Shown: positions 7,207-14,512 of the stretch, piece after piece
Numbering within the stretch: the first letter of the stretch is position 1
Layout: every line of letters starts with the position of its first letter
Origin: a virus
Length of the DNA stretch: 20,816 bases
Reading direction: 5' to 3' (one strand)
IMG/VR virus record: IMGVR_UViG_3300048918_000265
Location: 1-20,816 of that record
Notes under the pieces: model-generated
Databases searched by the model: none
The model's input: the letters and a program-made list of their open reading frames with translations, nothing else
Told to the model about the DNA's origin: nothing
Made by a program: the position numbers and the translations under genes

Positions 7207-7718
7207 CGAAGGCGATGGAGCTCGCGCAGATCCTCCTCGGCTGCCTGAACACCCAGTTGCAGGCCCCGCATCCGTACCCGGTGCCGTCGGACCGGGTGAT
7301 GCTGCGGGCCGGCGAGCAGGTCATCCCGCTTGCGTCGACGATGACGGACGAGTGCTGCACGGGCCTCGGCTACGTGCGGATCGCCAGCATCTCCGGGATC
7401 CGCGACACCACGGACCGCATGGCCGCCTCCGGATGCTTCATGTCCGAACGGCTCCTCACGCTGGAGCTCGGCGTCTACCGGTGCGTTCCCACCCCAGCCG
7501 CTGACGAGATCATCACCGCCGCCCAGTGGGACGAGTCCGCGATGAAACTGGATGCCGACTGGAAGGCCATGGAGGCCGCGATCTGCTGCGCCTTCGACGA
7601 TCCCGACAGCCTGCGGATCGGCCCTGTGGCGGTCGGCCTGTACGAACCTGTTGGCCCCGACGCGAACTGCATCGGCGGCAAAACCACTGTGAGCATCGTG
7701 ATGGAGGCGTGCTGCTGA
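7203..7718 (+). CDS. Tail terminator-like neck protein (171 aa)
   Basis: GTG at 7203 overlaps the adaptor stop (GTGA); an in-frame ATG at 7215 is an alternative start. The N-terminus is a helix (KAMELAQILLGCL). The middle has ERLLTLELGVYRCVP, then a helix (WDESAMKLDADWKAMEAAI) and a C-terminal IGGKTTVSIVMEACC, the order seen in gpU-type tail terminators (eV.v.R.vP ... D... GG..tV.v). It has ten cysteines including three CC pairs, continuing the cysteine richness of the adaptor. A head-closure stopper is the alternative. A terminator ring would cap the tail and bind the head at the end of assembly. Confidence 0.5.
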   Translation: MTKAMELAQILLGCLNTQLQAPHPYPVPSDRVMLRAGEQVIPLASTMTDECCTGLGYVRIASISGIRDTTDRMAASGCFMSERLLTLELGVYRCVPTPAADEIITAAQWDESAMKLDADWKAMEAAICCAFDDPDSLRIGPVAVGLYEPVGPDANCIGGKTTVSIVMEACC

Positions 7719-7927
7719 TGGCCGCGAAGAAGACGACCAAGATGGCCCGCGTGCGGGTGCGTACAAGCTTCGATGGGTTCCGCCAGGGCGAGGAGCACGA
7801 AGGGCCCCTGGAAGGCCCGGTGCTGGGCTGGGTGACGCTGGGGCTGATGGAGGTGATCGAGGGTGGCGAGGATCCGGCTGGATCGGGCGGCGCTGAACCG
7901 GACGTTTCGGGCGACGAGTCGGAGTGA
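7718..7927 (+). CDS. Small neck-region protein, 69 aa, acidic tail
   Basis: ATG at 7718 shares a base with the previous stop (TGATG). Residues 1-10 are basic (AAKKTTKMAR). Residues about 10-48 look like a small beta domain (VRVRTSFDGFRQGEEHEGPL, then WVTLGLMEVIEGG) found in many phage genomes near neck genes. The last 20 residues are acidic and Gly-rich. The 3' 65 bases overlap the start of the gp10-like gene in another frame, so the acidic tail and the Arg-rich N-terminus of the next protein are read from the same DNA. No function can be assigned. Confidence 0.65.
   Translation: MAAKKTTKMARVRVRTSFDGFRQGEEHEGPLEGPVLGWVTLGLMEVIEGGEDPAGSGGAEPDVSGDESE
7849..7858 (+). promoter_or_regulatory. Ten-base ribosome binding site inside upstream gene
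   Basis: GGAGGTGATC matches the complement of the 16S rRNA 3' end over ten bases. It ends 4 bases before the GTG at 7863 and fixes that start for the gp10-like gene, although the start lies 65 bases inside the previous gene. Confidence 0.7.
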
Positions 7928-8270
7928 GGGCGAGATCGCTGCCCGGCAAGTCGTGGCGCGGGCGAAGGTGCTGGCCCCCGTGGACACGGGCCGCCTCCGG
8001 GCGTCGATCCGGGTGGAACGCCGTTCCACGTTCGGGCTTCGGCAGCGCTGGACGGTCGGCTCGGACGTCGACTACGCCACGATGGTGAACGACGGCACCC
8101 GCCCGCACATCATCCGGCCGAAGCAGGCGAAGGCCCTGCGCTTCAAGGCCGGCGGGAAGACCGTGTTCGCCCGGATCGTGCACCACCCGGGAACCCGGGC
8201 ACGCCCGTTCCTCGACCGCGCCCTCGCCGATGTCGCGCGCGCACGCGGCTACAGCATCACCCAGCGATAG
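7863..8270 (+). CDS. HK97 gp10-like neck / tail completion protein
   Basis: The GTG at 7863 is set by the unusually complete SD at 7849-7858. The 135-residue product shows the family signature: helix RQVVARAKVLAPVDTGRLRAS, VDYATMVNDGTRPHII, ALRFKAGGKTVFA and HHPGTRARPFLDRALADV. This A-P-V-D-T-G-x-L-R-x-S ... G-T-x-P-H ... P-G-T...PFL pattern is typical of HK97-gp10-like proteins, which act at the head-tail joint. The family is usually 110-150 residues, so this is full length. The N-terminus overlaps the preceding gene by 65 bases. Confidence 0.85.
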   Translation: MARIRLDRAALNRTFRATSRSEGEIAARQVVARAKVLAPVDTGRLRASIRVERRSTFGLRQRWTVGSDVDYATMVNDGTRPHIIRPKQAKALRFKAGGKTVFARIVHHPGTRARPFLDRALADVARARGYSITQR

Positions 8271-8279
8271 GCTATTGCT

Positions 8280-8591
8280 ATGGACGACGACAAGACGATC
8301 GACACCGCCACTTACAAGCTGACGATCGCCGACGAGGAGTACGAGTTCGGCGAGCCCGATGCCGAGCTCTTCAAGCGGATGGTCCTCATCAAGCACATGA
8401 GCGCCGGCGGCCTCCTCACCATGGAGGCCATCACGAAGTGGCTGGCCTCGGCGGCCGGCCCCACGGTGTGGGCGCAGATCATGCAGCGGTTCCTCGACGG
8501 CGACGTGACCATCGAGCACCTGATGGAAACGCTGAAGGAGTTCGTGAAGCTGGTCAACGAAAAGCAGGTCGCCGCTACCGATGCCGAGTGA
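8280..8591 (+). CDS. Tail assembly chaperone candidate 1 (103 aa)
   Basis: ATG at 8280 follows the gp10-like stop by 9 bases and no good SD is visible. The product is acidic and mostly helical: a beta-hairpin start (YKLTIADEEYEFGEP), then helices (AELFKRMVLIKHM, MEAITKWLASAAGP, MQRFLDGDVTIEHLMETL). This, and the place directly before a second such gene and the tape measure, matches gpG-type chaperones that coat the tape measure during tail assembly. The last 11 bases overlap the next gene in the +1 frame. No X-XXY-YYZ heptamer is present to support a -1 frameshift, and the -1 frame closes at 8626. Confidence 0.65.
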   Translation: MDDDKTIDTATYKLTIADEEYEFGEPDAELFKRMVLIKHMSAGGLLTMEAITKWLASAAGPTVWAQIMQRFLDGDVTIEHLMETLKEFVKLVNEKQVAATDAE

Positions 8592-9102
8592 TTTGTCTCC
8601 TCTCGCGCGAGGGCCGGTTCCGGTAGTGATCGGGGGCCAGGCCTTCGATTTGGCGTGGCGTCCGGCAGCGGAATGGACCAGCGTGCGTGTGGAGATGGAT
8701 GTCATCCGCTTCCTGTCGGATGCCGACCGGGACACGGTCGGCCGGATGATCATTGACGGCATCGTGACACCTGACAACGTTGTCTCAGCCGCACACACCG
8801 TGCTGGAGACCGTGACCGGACGCCGCTGGTGGGAAGGCCAACAGCTGCTCCGCATGTCAACCCAGCCCGAGCTACTCGGCCGTCTGACCCTGGCCGGCGT
8901 CGACCCGTGGCAGCGCTCCGCATACGAATGGTGCGCCGCCACCTATGCCCTGTGCACGCAGAACGCCAGCGAACAGGACCGCATGCGGTTCGACTTCCAA
9001 CTCGGCCTCCCGCCCAAGGGCTACGAGGACGCGTGGGGGGACAGCGGAGGCGACGACCCCGAGGCCGTAAACCAGGCCCTGGCCGGATGGATGGGAGGGT
9101 AG
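8581..9102 (+). CDS. Tail assembly chaperone candidate 2 (173 aa)
   Basis: ATG at 8581 overlaps the previous gene by 11 bases; GCAGG lies about 14 bases upstream, a poor SD. The product begins with a strand-rich segment (VPVVIGGQAFDLAWRPAAEW) and continues with helices, a Trp-rich middle (GRRWWEGQQLL) and DPWQRSAYEWCAATYALC. It ends with a flexible acidic stretch and ALAGWMGG. Position between chaperone 1 and the tape measure supports a chaperone role. It is in the +1 frame relative to gene 8280, open back to 8548, so a +1 fusion is possible but not shown. It ends 2 bases before the tape measure start. Confidence 0.6.
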   Translation: MPSDLSPLARGPVPVVIGGQAFDLAWRPAAEWTSVRVEMDVIRFLSDADRDTVGRMIIDGIVTPDNVVSAAHTVLETVTGRRWWEGQQLLRMSTQPELLGRLTLAGVDPWQRSAYEWCAATYALCTQNASEQDRMRFDFQLGLPPKGYEDAWGDSGGDDPEAVNQALAGWMGG

Positions 9103-9104
9103 GG

Positions 9105-11882
9105 ATGGCTAATCAGGCAGAGGTCGACCTCGTCGTCACCGCCGCTGGCGCGCTGCCGGATCTGGAGCGGCAGCTGACGCACATCATCGACGCCCTGGAA
9201 GCAGGCGCCGATGAGATCGACGTGCAGGCGTCGCTGGGCGTCGCGCAGGCAGTCGACACGATGACGGCCCAGCTCGACCAGGCGATCGCCGCTGTCGACC
9301 GCACCGATCCGACGATCGACGTCGACGCGGCACTGGACCTGCGGCAATCGCTCACCAACCTGCGCGAGGACGTGGACCTCGTCGTCCGAGACGTGAACAA
9401 CGGTGTTGATCCGCTCGAACTCACTGCTGCCCTGGATTTCGCGGACTCTCTGCGGGACATCACGCGCGACGTGCAGTTCATCGTGCAGGACGTCGAACGA
9501 TCCCAGGAGATTCAGCTTCAGGTGGAGCTGGACGAGGAGCGTGTCCGGCACTTCCGGGAGCAGATCGACGCCCTGGAGGGCTCGACGAGGAACCTGAACC
9601 TGCGGGGCGGCCGGTCGCTCGGCCTGTTTGGTGCGTCTCTGGCGGGTCTCACGGTGGCTGGCGGCCAGGCCGTCAACGCGCTTGCCGCGGTGGCCGCCGC
9701 TGTGAAACAGGTCGGCCCCGCCGCGGCCGTCGCCACGTCCGGAATCCTGACGATCCAGCTGGCGACGAACACGCTCAAGCTGGCCATGGTCGGTGTCTCC
9801 GACGCGATCCAGGACGCGTTCGATCCGAGCGTGAAGCCGGAGACGCTGGCCAAGGAGATCGAGGCGCTCGCGCCGAACGCGCAGAAGTTCGTCAAACAGC
9901 TCCAGGCCATGCGCGAGCAGCTGACCGCCGTGCAGCAGAGTGTCCAGAACCGGGTGTTCGCAGGTCTCGACGCCGATCTGAAGACGTTGGGCGACACGCT
10001 CGGACCCATCGTCATCCCGGCATTGAACCGGACGGCAGACTCGCTGAATGCCATGGCGCGCAACGCTGTCGTGGCCGCGGCCCAGATGGGCAAGCAGGGA
10101 GTTCTGGGGCAAGCCCTCACGGGCGCGAACACGGCCCTAGAGACCCTGGAGAAGGCACCGGCCCGCGCGGTGCGATCCTTCAGCTTCCTTGCCGCTGCCT
10201 CATCGCCGGCGCTGAACCGGATTGCCCTGGCGGTCGACAAGGTGTCGCTGGACGTCCAGACCAAGCTTCAGCGGGCGTTCGAGTCGGGGGCCCTGGAGAA
10301 GTCGATCGATCAGGCTGTGGCGACGATTGCGCAGCTTGGCCGGGCGCTCGGTAACTTCGGGTCGGGGTTCCGCAACATCATCAACGGGATCTCGCAGAAC
10401 GGGCGCGGACTGTTCGACATCCTGGAGCAGATCTCCCAGGCGTTCGAGGATGTCACCGCAACCAAGGGGTTCCAGCAGGGTCTGAAGGCGTTGTCGGACA
10501 CGGCCAGGGTCGTTACTGCCACTGTGCTTCCGCTGCTGTCTCAGGCACTTCAGGCCCTCGGGCCGATCCTGGAGGCACTGGCCAAGCCGGTTCAGCTGCT
10601 GGTCCAGGCGCTCGGCGGCGCGCTCGGCGAGATCATCACGGCTCTCGGTCCGGTCCTCGAATCGCTGGCCACTGCCGTCGGCAAGCTGATCCCGGTCTTC
10701 ACGCCGCTGATCACGCTTCTCGGGACGCTGATCTCGTCGATCCTGCCGATCCTGATCCCCCTCTTCGACGCCTTCGGCAAGGTCTTCGAGGCAGTCGCGC
10801 CGTTCGTCAAAACGGTGGCCGACACGATCGGCCAGTTCCTGGCGCCGATCCTCCAGTCCATCGGACCAATTGTTGAGGCGTTCCTTACGCCCTTCGTGAC
10901 GCTGTACCAGACGGTGTTCCCCAAGCTGAACGAGATCCTTCTCCAGCTTCAGCCTTCGTTCGTCCAAGTCGGGGAAGCAATCGGGAGGGTCATCGAGAAG
11001 GGGGCGCCTCTGCTTCAGGCATTCATCGACTTCTCGATCGCGCTCGTTGAGAAGTTCATCCCGCCGCTTCAGCCACTCATTGACCTCCTGGTCAACCTTG
11101 CTGAGGTCGCCCTCAAGGGGCTGGCGTTCGTCCTCAACGAGATCGTGGCGCCGGCTCTTGAGATCGCTGTCGATCTCCTTAATGGCGATTACCGGGATGC
11201 GGTTCTCAAGTCTCAGAGCCTCTCGGAGAGCTTCAACGAGGCGGTGGGGAAGGCTTTCCTCGAACTGCGGAACAAGATCAATCAGGCCTTGGTCAATGCC
11301 CTGTCGTCGGTCCAGCAGTTCGTACAGAACCTGGAGCTTCAGTTCGTCCTGGCCGTCCAGCGCAAGGTGGACGAGGTGGTGCAGAAGTTCCGGGACCTGC
11401 GGGACCAGATCGGTCAGGCGCTCGCCGACCTCCCAGGCCGCATGTTCTCGATCGGCGTCGACATCATCAACGGCCTCACGGGTGGTCTGCTGTCGAAGGC
11501 AGGAAGCCTGATCAGCGCGGCCCAGAACATCGCCGACACGATCGAGTCGACGATCAGGCATGCGCTCGACACGCACTCCCCCTCGCGCGTCACCCACGCG
11601 ATTGGGCAGGACATCGTGGACGGCCTGATCAACGGCATGGCCTCCCGCATCATGCCGCTGAAGAAGACCGTCAAGGAGCTCACGGAGGCCGTCAACGGTG
11701 GCATCCGCGTGCCGACATCGGCTGGTCTCGGAACCGTGAACATCCCAGGCGCGACCGGCCAGGGAACGAGCGTGGTGAACGTGTTCCTCGACGGCAAGCT
11801 GTTCCAGCAGATCATCGACGATCGCCTCCGGACGGCCCAGAACCAGACGGCCCGGACCTACGCGATGGGAATCCGCATCTGA
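9105..11882 (+). CDS. Tape measure protein (925 aa)
   Basis: ATG at 9105 is preceded by GGGAGGGTAGGG, which overlaps the previous stop. Residues 5 to about 158 contain five degenerate 33-residue units. Residues about 168-240 form a Gly/Ala-rich hydrophobic region (SLGLFGASLAGLTVAGGQAV onward) that could insert in the host membrane. Residues about 465-670 are a long run of Leu/Pro-rich amphipathic helices of the type LGPILEALAKPVQLL. The C-terminus has THSPSRVTHAIGQDIVDGLI near residue 824, a motif typical of tape measure proteins. At 1.5 angstrom per helical residue, 925 residues would give a tail near 140 nm. The long open frame on the opposite strand (10200-11888) has no family features and is treated as a shadow. 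Confidence 0.9.
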   Translation: MANQAEVDLVVTAAGALPDLERQLTHIIDALEAGADEIDVQASLGVAQAVDTMTAQLDQAIAAVDRTDPTIDVDAALDLRQSLTNLREDVDLVVRDVNNGVDPLELTAALDFADSLRDITRDVQFIVQDVERSQEIQLQVELDEERVRHFREQIDALEGSTRNLNLRGGRSLGLFGASLAGLTVAGGQAVNALAAVAAAVKQVGPAAAVATSGILTIQLATNTLKLAMVGVSDAIQDAFDPSVKPETLAKEIEALAPNAQKFVKQLQAMREQLTAVQQSVQNRVFAGLDADLKTLGDTLGPIVIPALNRTADSLNAMARNAVVAAAQMGKQGVLGQALTGANTALETLEKAPARAVRSFSFLAAASSPALNRIALAVDKVSLDVQTKLQRAFESGALEKSIDQAVATIAQLGRALGNFGSGFRNIINGISQNGRGLFDILEQISQAFEDVTATKGFQQGLKALSDTARVVTATVLPLLSQALQALGPILEALAKPVQLLVQALGGALGEIITALGPVLESLATAVGKLIPVFTPLITLLGTLISSILPILIPLFDAFGKVFEAVAPFVKTVADTIGQFLAPILQSIGPIVEAFLTPFVTLYQTVFPKLNEILLQLQPSFVQVGEAIGRVIEKGAPLLQAFIDFSIALVEKFIPPLQPLIDLLVNLAEVALKGLAFVLNEIVAPALEIAVDLLNGDYRDAVLKSQSLSESFNEAVGKAFLELRNKINQALVNALSSVQQFVQNLELQFVLAVQRKVDEVVQKFRDLRDQIGQALADLPGRMFSIGVDIINGLTGGLLSKAGSLISAAQNIADTIESTIRHALDTHSPSRVTHAIGQDIVDGLINGMASRIMPLKKTVKELTEAVNGGIRVPTSAGLGTVNIPGATGQGTSVVNVFLDGKLFQQIIDDRLRTAQNQTARTYAMGIRI
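9117..9575 (+). repeat. Five ~33-residue repeats in tape measure N-terminus
   Basis: Units begin at residues 5, 38, 71, 104 and 136 (spacing 33, 33, 33, 32). Each has a short strand of alternating hydrophobic and acidic residues (EVDLVV, IDVQAS, IDVDAA, LELTAA, IQLQVE) followed by a roughly 20-residue helix with Leu/Val heptads. Identity between copies is low, so this is a protein-level repeat, strongest in copies 2-4. Confidence 0.6.
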
Positions 11883-12805
11883 TGGCAACCACGTACAACA
11901 TCGTGCATGCGGTCATCACGTCCGGAGCTACCGCCGACTACACCGCGAACGTGTACCGCGGGCTGTCATCCACGGGCCCGTGGACGCGGATCGGGACGAT
12001 GGACCTGATCAACGGGCCCACCGACCCGTCGCCTCCGGAAGGCTACTTCTACGACAACACCGCGCCGTTCGGCGTCAACGTCTGGTATCGGGTGCGCCAG
12101 GTCAACGCCACGACCGGCGTGGAGGCGAACTCCACGGTCCTCGGTCCGTACGTCCTGGCCGACCCTGGCACCGTCGTCATCTCCGACCCACTGCGCCCGT
12201 GGGCTGACCTGGAGTTCGCATTCTGCGGCAGCCCGACGGGGCTGATGGCCGCCGCCTGCGACCCGACGGGCCCGGAGCTGCTCTGGGGCCGGTTCGGAGA
12301 CCGACTGCGCGCCTCGGATGCTGGGCTGTTCCCCGTGCTCGACGCTGAGCGGCCGGCGGACGTGTACGCGCGGCGGAAGGACCACAGCGGCACGGGTACG
12401 TTCCTGACCAAGAGCCTGGACGCCATCGATGCTGTGTACGACCTGTTCACGGCGGGTGGCCCGTTGTACCTGCGGGCGCCTGCGGTGTACGGGCGCACGG
12501 AATTCGCGTTCCAGCCTGGCGATCTAGCCGAGGTGTTCCTGACGGATCGGATCGACCAGCGGTTCCCGGTCCGGGCCTGGAACTTCCCGTACGTCGTGGT
12601 CGACACCCCTCTCGGCAGGCAGCAAGGCACGGCGTGCGCGAACTGGTGCGCGGTGAAGGCCGCGTATCCCACCTTCGCCGACCTCACCGCTACCGGGCAC
12701 ACGTGGGGCGCGATCGCTACCGGAGAGACGGTGTGTCCCGGAACCACCGGAGATGGCTACGGATTCGGTCCCTACGGGGACGGCCCTTACGGCGACGGAG
12801 GATGA
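11882..12805 (+). CDS. Distal tail (Dit-like) protein with FN3-like N-terminus (307 aa)
   Basis: ATG at 11882 shares a base with the tape measure stop (TGATG). Residues about 5-92 look like a fibronectin type III domain (ANVYRGLSSTGPWTRIGT, VNVWYRVRQVN, STVLGPYVL). The remainder (PLRPWADLEFAFC onward, with YARRKDHSGTGTFLTKSLDA and RAWNFPYVVVDTP) occupies the place of Dit, the ring that joins the tube to the tip. The C-terminus is Gly/Tyr/Pro-rich (YGFGPYGDGPYGDGG), flexible and possibly an attachment peptide. Dit assignment rests mainly on the position directly after the tape measure. Confidence 0.6.
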   Translation: MATTYNIVHAVITSGATADYTANVYRGLSSTGPWTRIGTMDLINGPTDPSPPEGYFYDNTAPFGVNVWYRVRQVNATTGVEANSTVLGPYVLADPGTVVISDPLRPWADLEFAFCGSPTGLMAAACDPTGPELLWGRFGDRLRASDAGLFPVLDAERPADVYARRKDHSGTGTFLTKSLDAIDAVYDLFTAGGPLYLRAPAVYGRTEFAFQPGDLAEVFLTDRIDQRFPVRAWNFPYVVVDTPLGRQQGTACANWCAVKAAYPTFADLTATGHTWGAIATGETVCPGTTGDGYGFGPYGDGPYGDGG

Positions 12806-12806
12806 C

Positions 12807-13433
12807 ATGCCGCTGACCCCTATTCCTATCGGCACTACCCCTTGGGGTGCTGCCCTCAATGCCCAGATCCAGGACCTGGACGGCCGCACCATCACCCTCG
12901 AATCGGCCAACGCGACCCGCCCTGCCGACCACGCCCTGAAGGCCTGGACGTTCGACCCGGCGACCAACTTGGTCGCACAGGTACTGACCACGGGCCTGCT
13001 GGAGATGGTCAAGCTTCCCATCCGCACCGCTACGACGATCACGAACATCGTGGCCGCGATCTCTACAGCCGGATCGGGCCTGACCGCCTCCCAGAACTTG
13101 GCCGGCCTCTACAACTCGTCGGGCACGCTGCTGTCGCAGACCGCCGACCAGACGACCGCATGGGCGTCCACGGGCATGAAAACGATGGCGCTGACCGCAC
13201 CGCAGCCGGTTGCGGCGGGCAACTACTACGTGGCGTTCGTCAGCAACGGGACCACACCGCCGCAGATGCCCCGCGGGTCCTCTCTGGGGATCGGTTCGGA
13301 TCTCCTGAACATCGGTCTGACGGCGGCCACGGGCCGGTACGCCACGGCCGGCACGGTGACGACGCTGCCTGCATCCGTGACGATGGCGTCCCGCACCCTG
13401 GCGGCCCGAGCGTGGTGGGTGGCGGTCAGCTGA
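12807..13433 (+). CDS. Minor tail / fibre protein with jelly-roll-like domain (208 aa)
   Basis: ATG at 12807 has GGAGG at 12797-12801 overlapping the end of the Dit-like gene. The N-terminal 30 residues (TPIPIGTTPWGAALNAQIQD) are a short anchor helix of the P.G.tpW...lN.q form common in actinophage minor tail proteins. Residues about 60-208 are beta-rich: VKLPIRTATTITNIVAAIST, NLAGLYNSSGTLLSQ, GNYYVAFVSNG. This arrangement resembles the C-terminal domain of the protein at 5684. It is probably an adsorption or tip-decoration protein. Confidence 0.62.
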   Translation: MPLTPIPIGTTPWGAALNAQIQDLDGRTITLESANATRPADHALKAWTFDPATNLVAQVLTTGLLEMVKLPIRTATTITNIVAAISTAGSGLTASQNLAGLYNSSGTLLSQTADQTTAWASTGMKTMALTAPQPVAAGNYYVAFVSNGTTPPQMPRGSSLGIGSDLLNIGLTAATGRYATAGTVTTLPASVTMASRTLAARAWWVAVS

Positions 13434-14512
13434 TGCTCCCTTCCACACCGCTGTACCGGGACGTGCTCCCGACCCCGCATAGGCGGGTCTTCCGCATCGA
13501 CGTCACGGACATCGACGGCAACGTCCGCGCATCCGACGTGCGCCCGTTCGGCGGTGAGGTCCGGGCCTCAATGTCCCAGCGTGTGACTCGTTCAGCGGCG
13601 TTCCAGCTGGGGAACGAGTGGTACCCGACCGCGTCCAGCGACGTGCTCTCCCCGGAGGAGGCTGTGGTCCATATCAGCGCGGGCATCGCATACGGCGACG
13701 GTACGGAGGAGACGTTTCCGATCTTCACCGGACGCGTGGACACAGTCCAGCTCCAGCCTGACGGGTCGGTCCAGTTTGGTTGCTTCGATCTCGCCGCCGA
13801 CGTCATCGCCTACCCCTTTGAGCAGCCACGCACGACGACGACCGGGCAGACGCTGACTGAGATTCGCAACCTGATCCTGGAGGCTGTACCGCAGGCTGTG
13901 TTCGGTACGGATGACGTTTCCGATGCCCCGACGCCGGCACTCACCTGGGACACCGATCGTGGCCAGGCGCTCGACGACTTGGCCCAGTCACGTGGTGGCC
14001 GCTGGTACAGCCTTGGCGACGGTTCGTTCGTCGTCCGCAGCTTCGCGTACAACCCGGGGCCCATCGCCGCCACGTATACCGATGGCCCGCGGGGCATGGT
14101 CACCTCGGCAACCGTCTCCCGCACCCGCGACGGGGCGTTCAACAGCATCGTCGTGGTCTCCGAACGCACCGACGGCACCGACCCCGTACGCGTGCCCGCA
14201 CGCGTGACCGACCCGTCCAACCCGCTGTTCTTCGGCGGGAAGTACGGCAAGGTGGCGCAGGTCATCAAGGTGCAGACCCCCCTGTCGACAACGCAGGCGC
14301 AGACGCTTGCACAGACACAGCTGTCAGCGTCCTCGGCGCTGCGGGCGCAATGGGGAGTGACCATGATTCCCGACATGAGCCTGGAGCCCGGCGACACCGT
14401 CGAGTTCGGATACCGCGGACAGAGTGGGGTGCAGATCATCGACCAGATCGTCTACCCGCTCGACAACAAGCAGGCCATGCAGGTGACCGGAAGAGCTGGG
14501 GTGGACCAGTGA
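13433..14512 (+). CDS. Baseplate hub / Tal-like minor tail protein (359 aa)
   Basis: ATG at 13433 shares a base with the previous stop (TGATG). The N-terminus (LPTPHRRVFRIDVTDIDGNV) and the following G-EVRASMSQRVTRSA segment resemble the DUF5047-type proteins encoded at the tail tip of Streptomyces phages. The middle has WDTDRGQALDDLAQSRGGRW, a hub-like pattern in which a helix precedes a sheet (a.tW..g.s.l..L....g..~). The end (LEPGDTVEFGYRGQSGVQII) fits the last beta domain of gp27/Tal-type hubs. The role is a trimeric hub closing the tube. No peptidase or lysozyme motif is visible. Confidence 0.68.
   Translation: MLPSTPLYRDVLPTPHRRVFRIDVTDIDGNVRASDVRPFGGEVRASMSQRVTRSAAFQLGNEWYPTASSDVLSPEEAVVHISAGIAYGDGTEETFPIFTGRVDTVQLQPDGSVQFGCFDLAADVIAYPFEQPRTTTTGQTLTEIRNLILEAVPQAVFGTDDVSDAPTPALTWDTDRGQALDDLAQSRGGRWYSLGDGSFVVRSFAYNPGPIAATYTDGPRGMVTSATVSRTRDGAFNSIVVVSERTDGTDPVRVPARVTDPSNPLFFGGKYGKVAQVIKVQTPLSTTQAQTLAQTQLSASSALRAQWGVTMIPDMSLEPGDTVEFGYRGQSGVQIIDQIVYPLDNKQAMQVTGRAGVDQ

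Noticed and set aside
8556-8570. AACGAAAAGCAG as a -1 frameshift site between the chaperones
   Set aside because: It does not fit X-XXY-YYZ in the reading frame, and the -1 frame closes at 8626 without entering the second chaperone.
6918-8942. A 674-codon minus-strand open frame opposite the neck and chaperone genes
   Set aside because: It spans several recognised rightward genes, has low-complexity composition and no domain pattern.
10200-11888. A 562-codon minus-strand open frame opposite the tape measure
   Set aside because: It mirrors the Leu-rich repeats of the tape measure on the other strand, which gives Arg/Asp/Gln-rich text; no SD at a plausible start.
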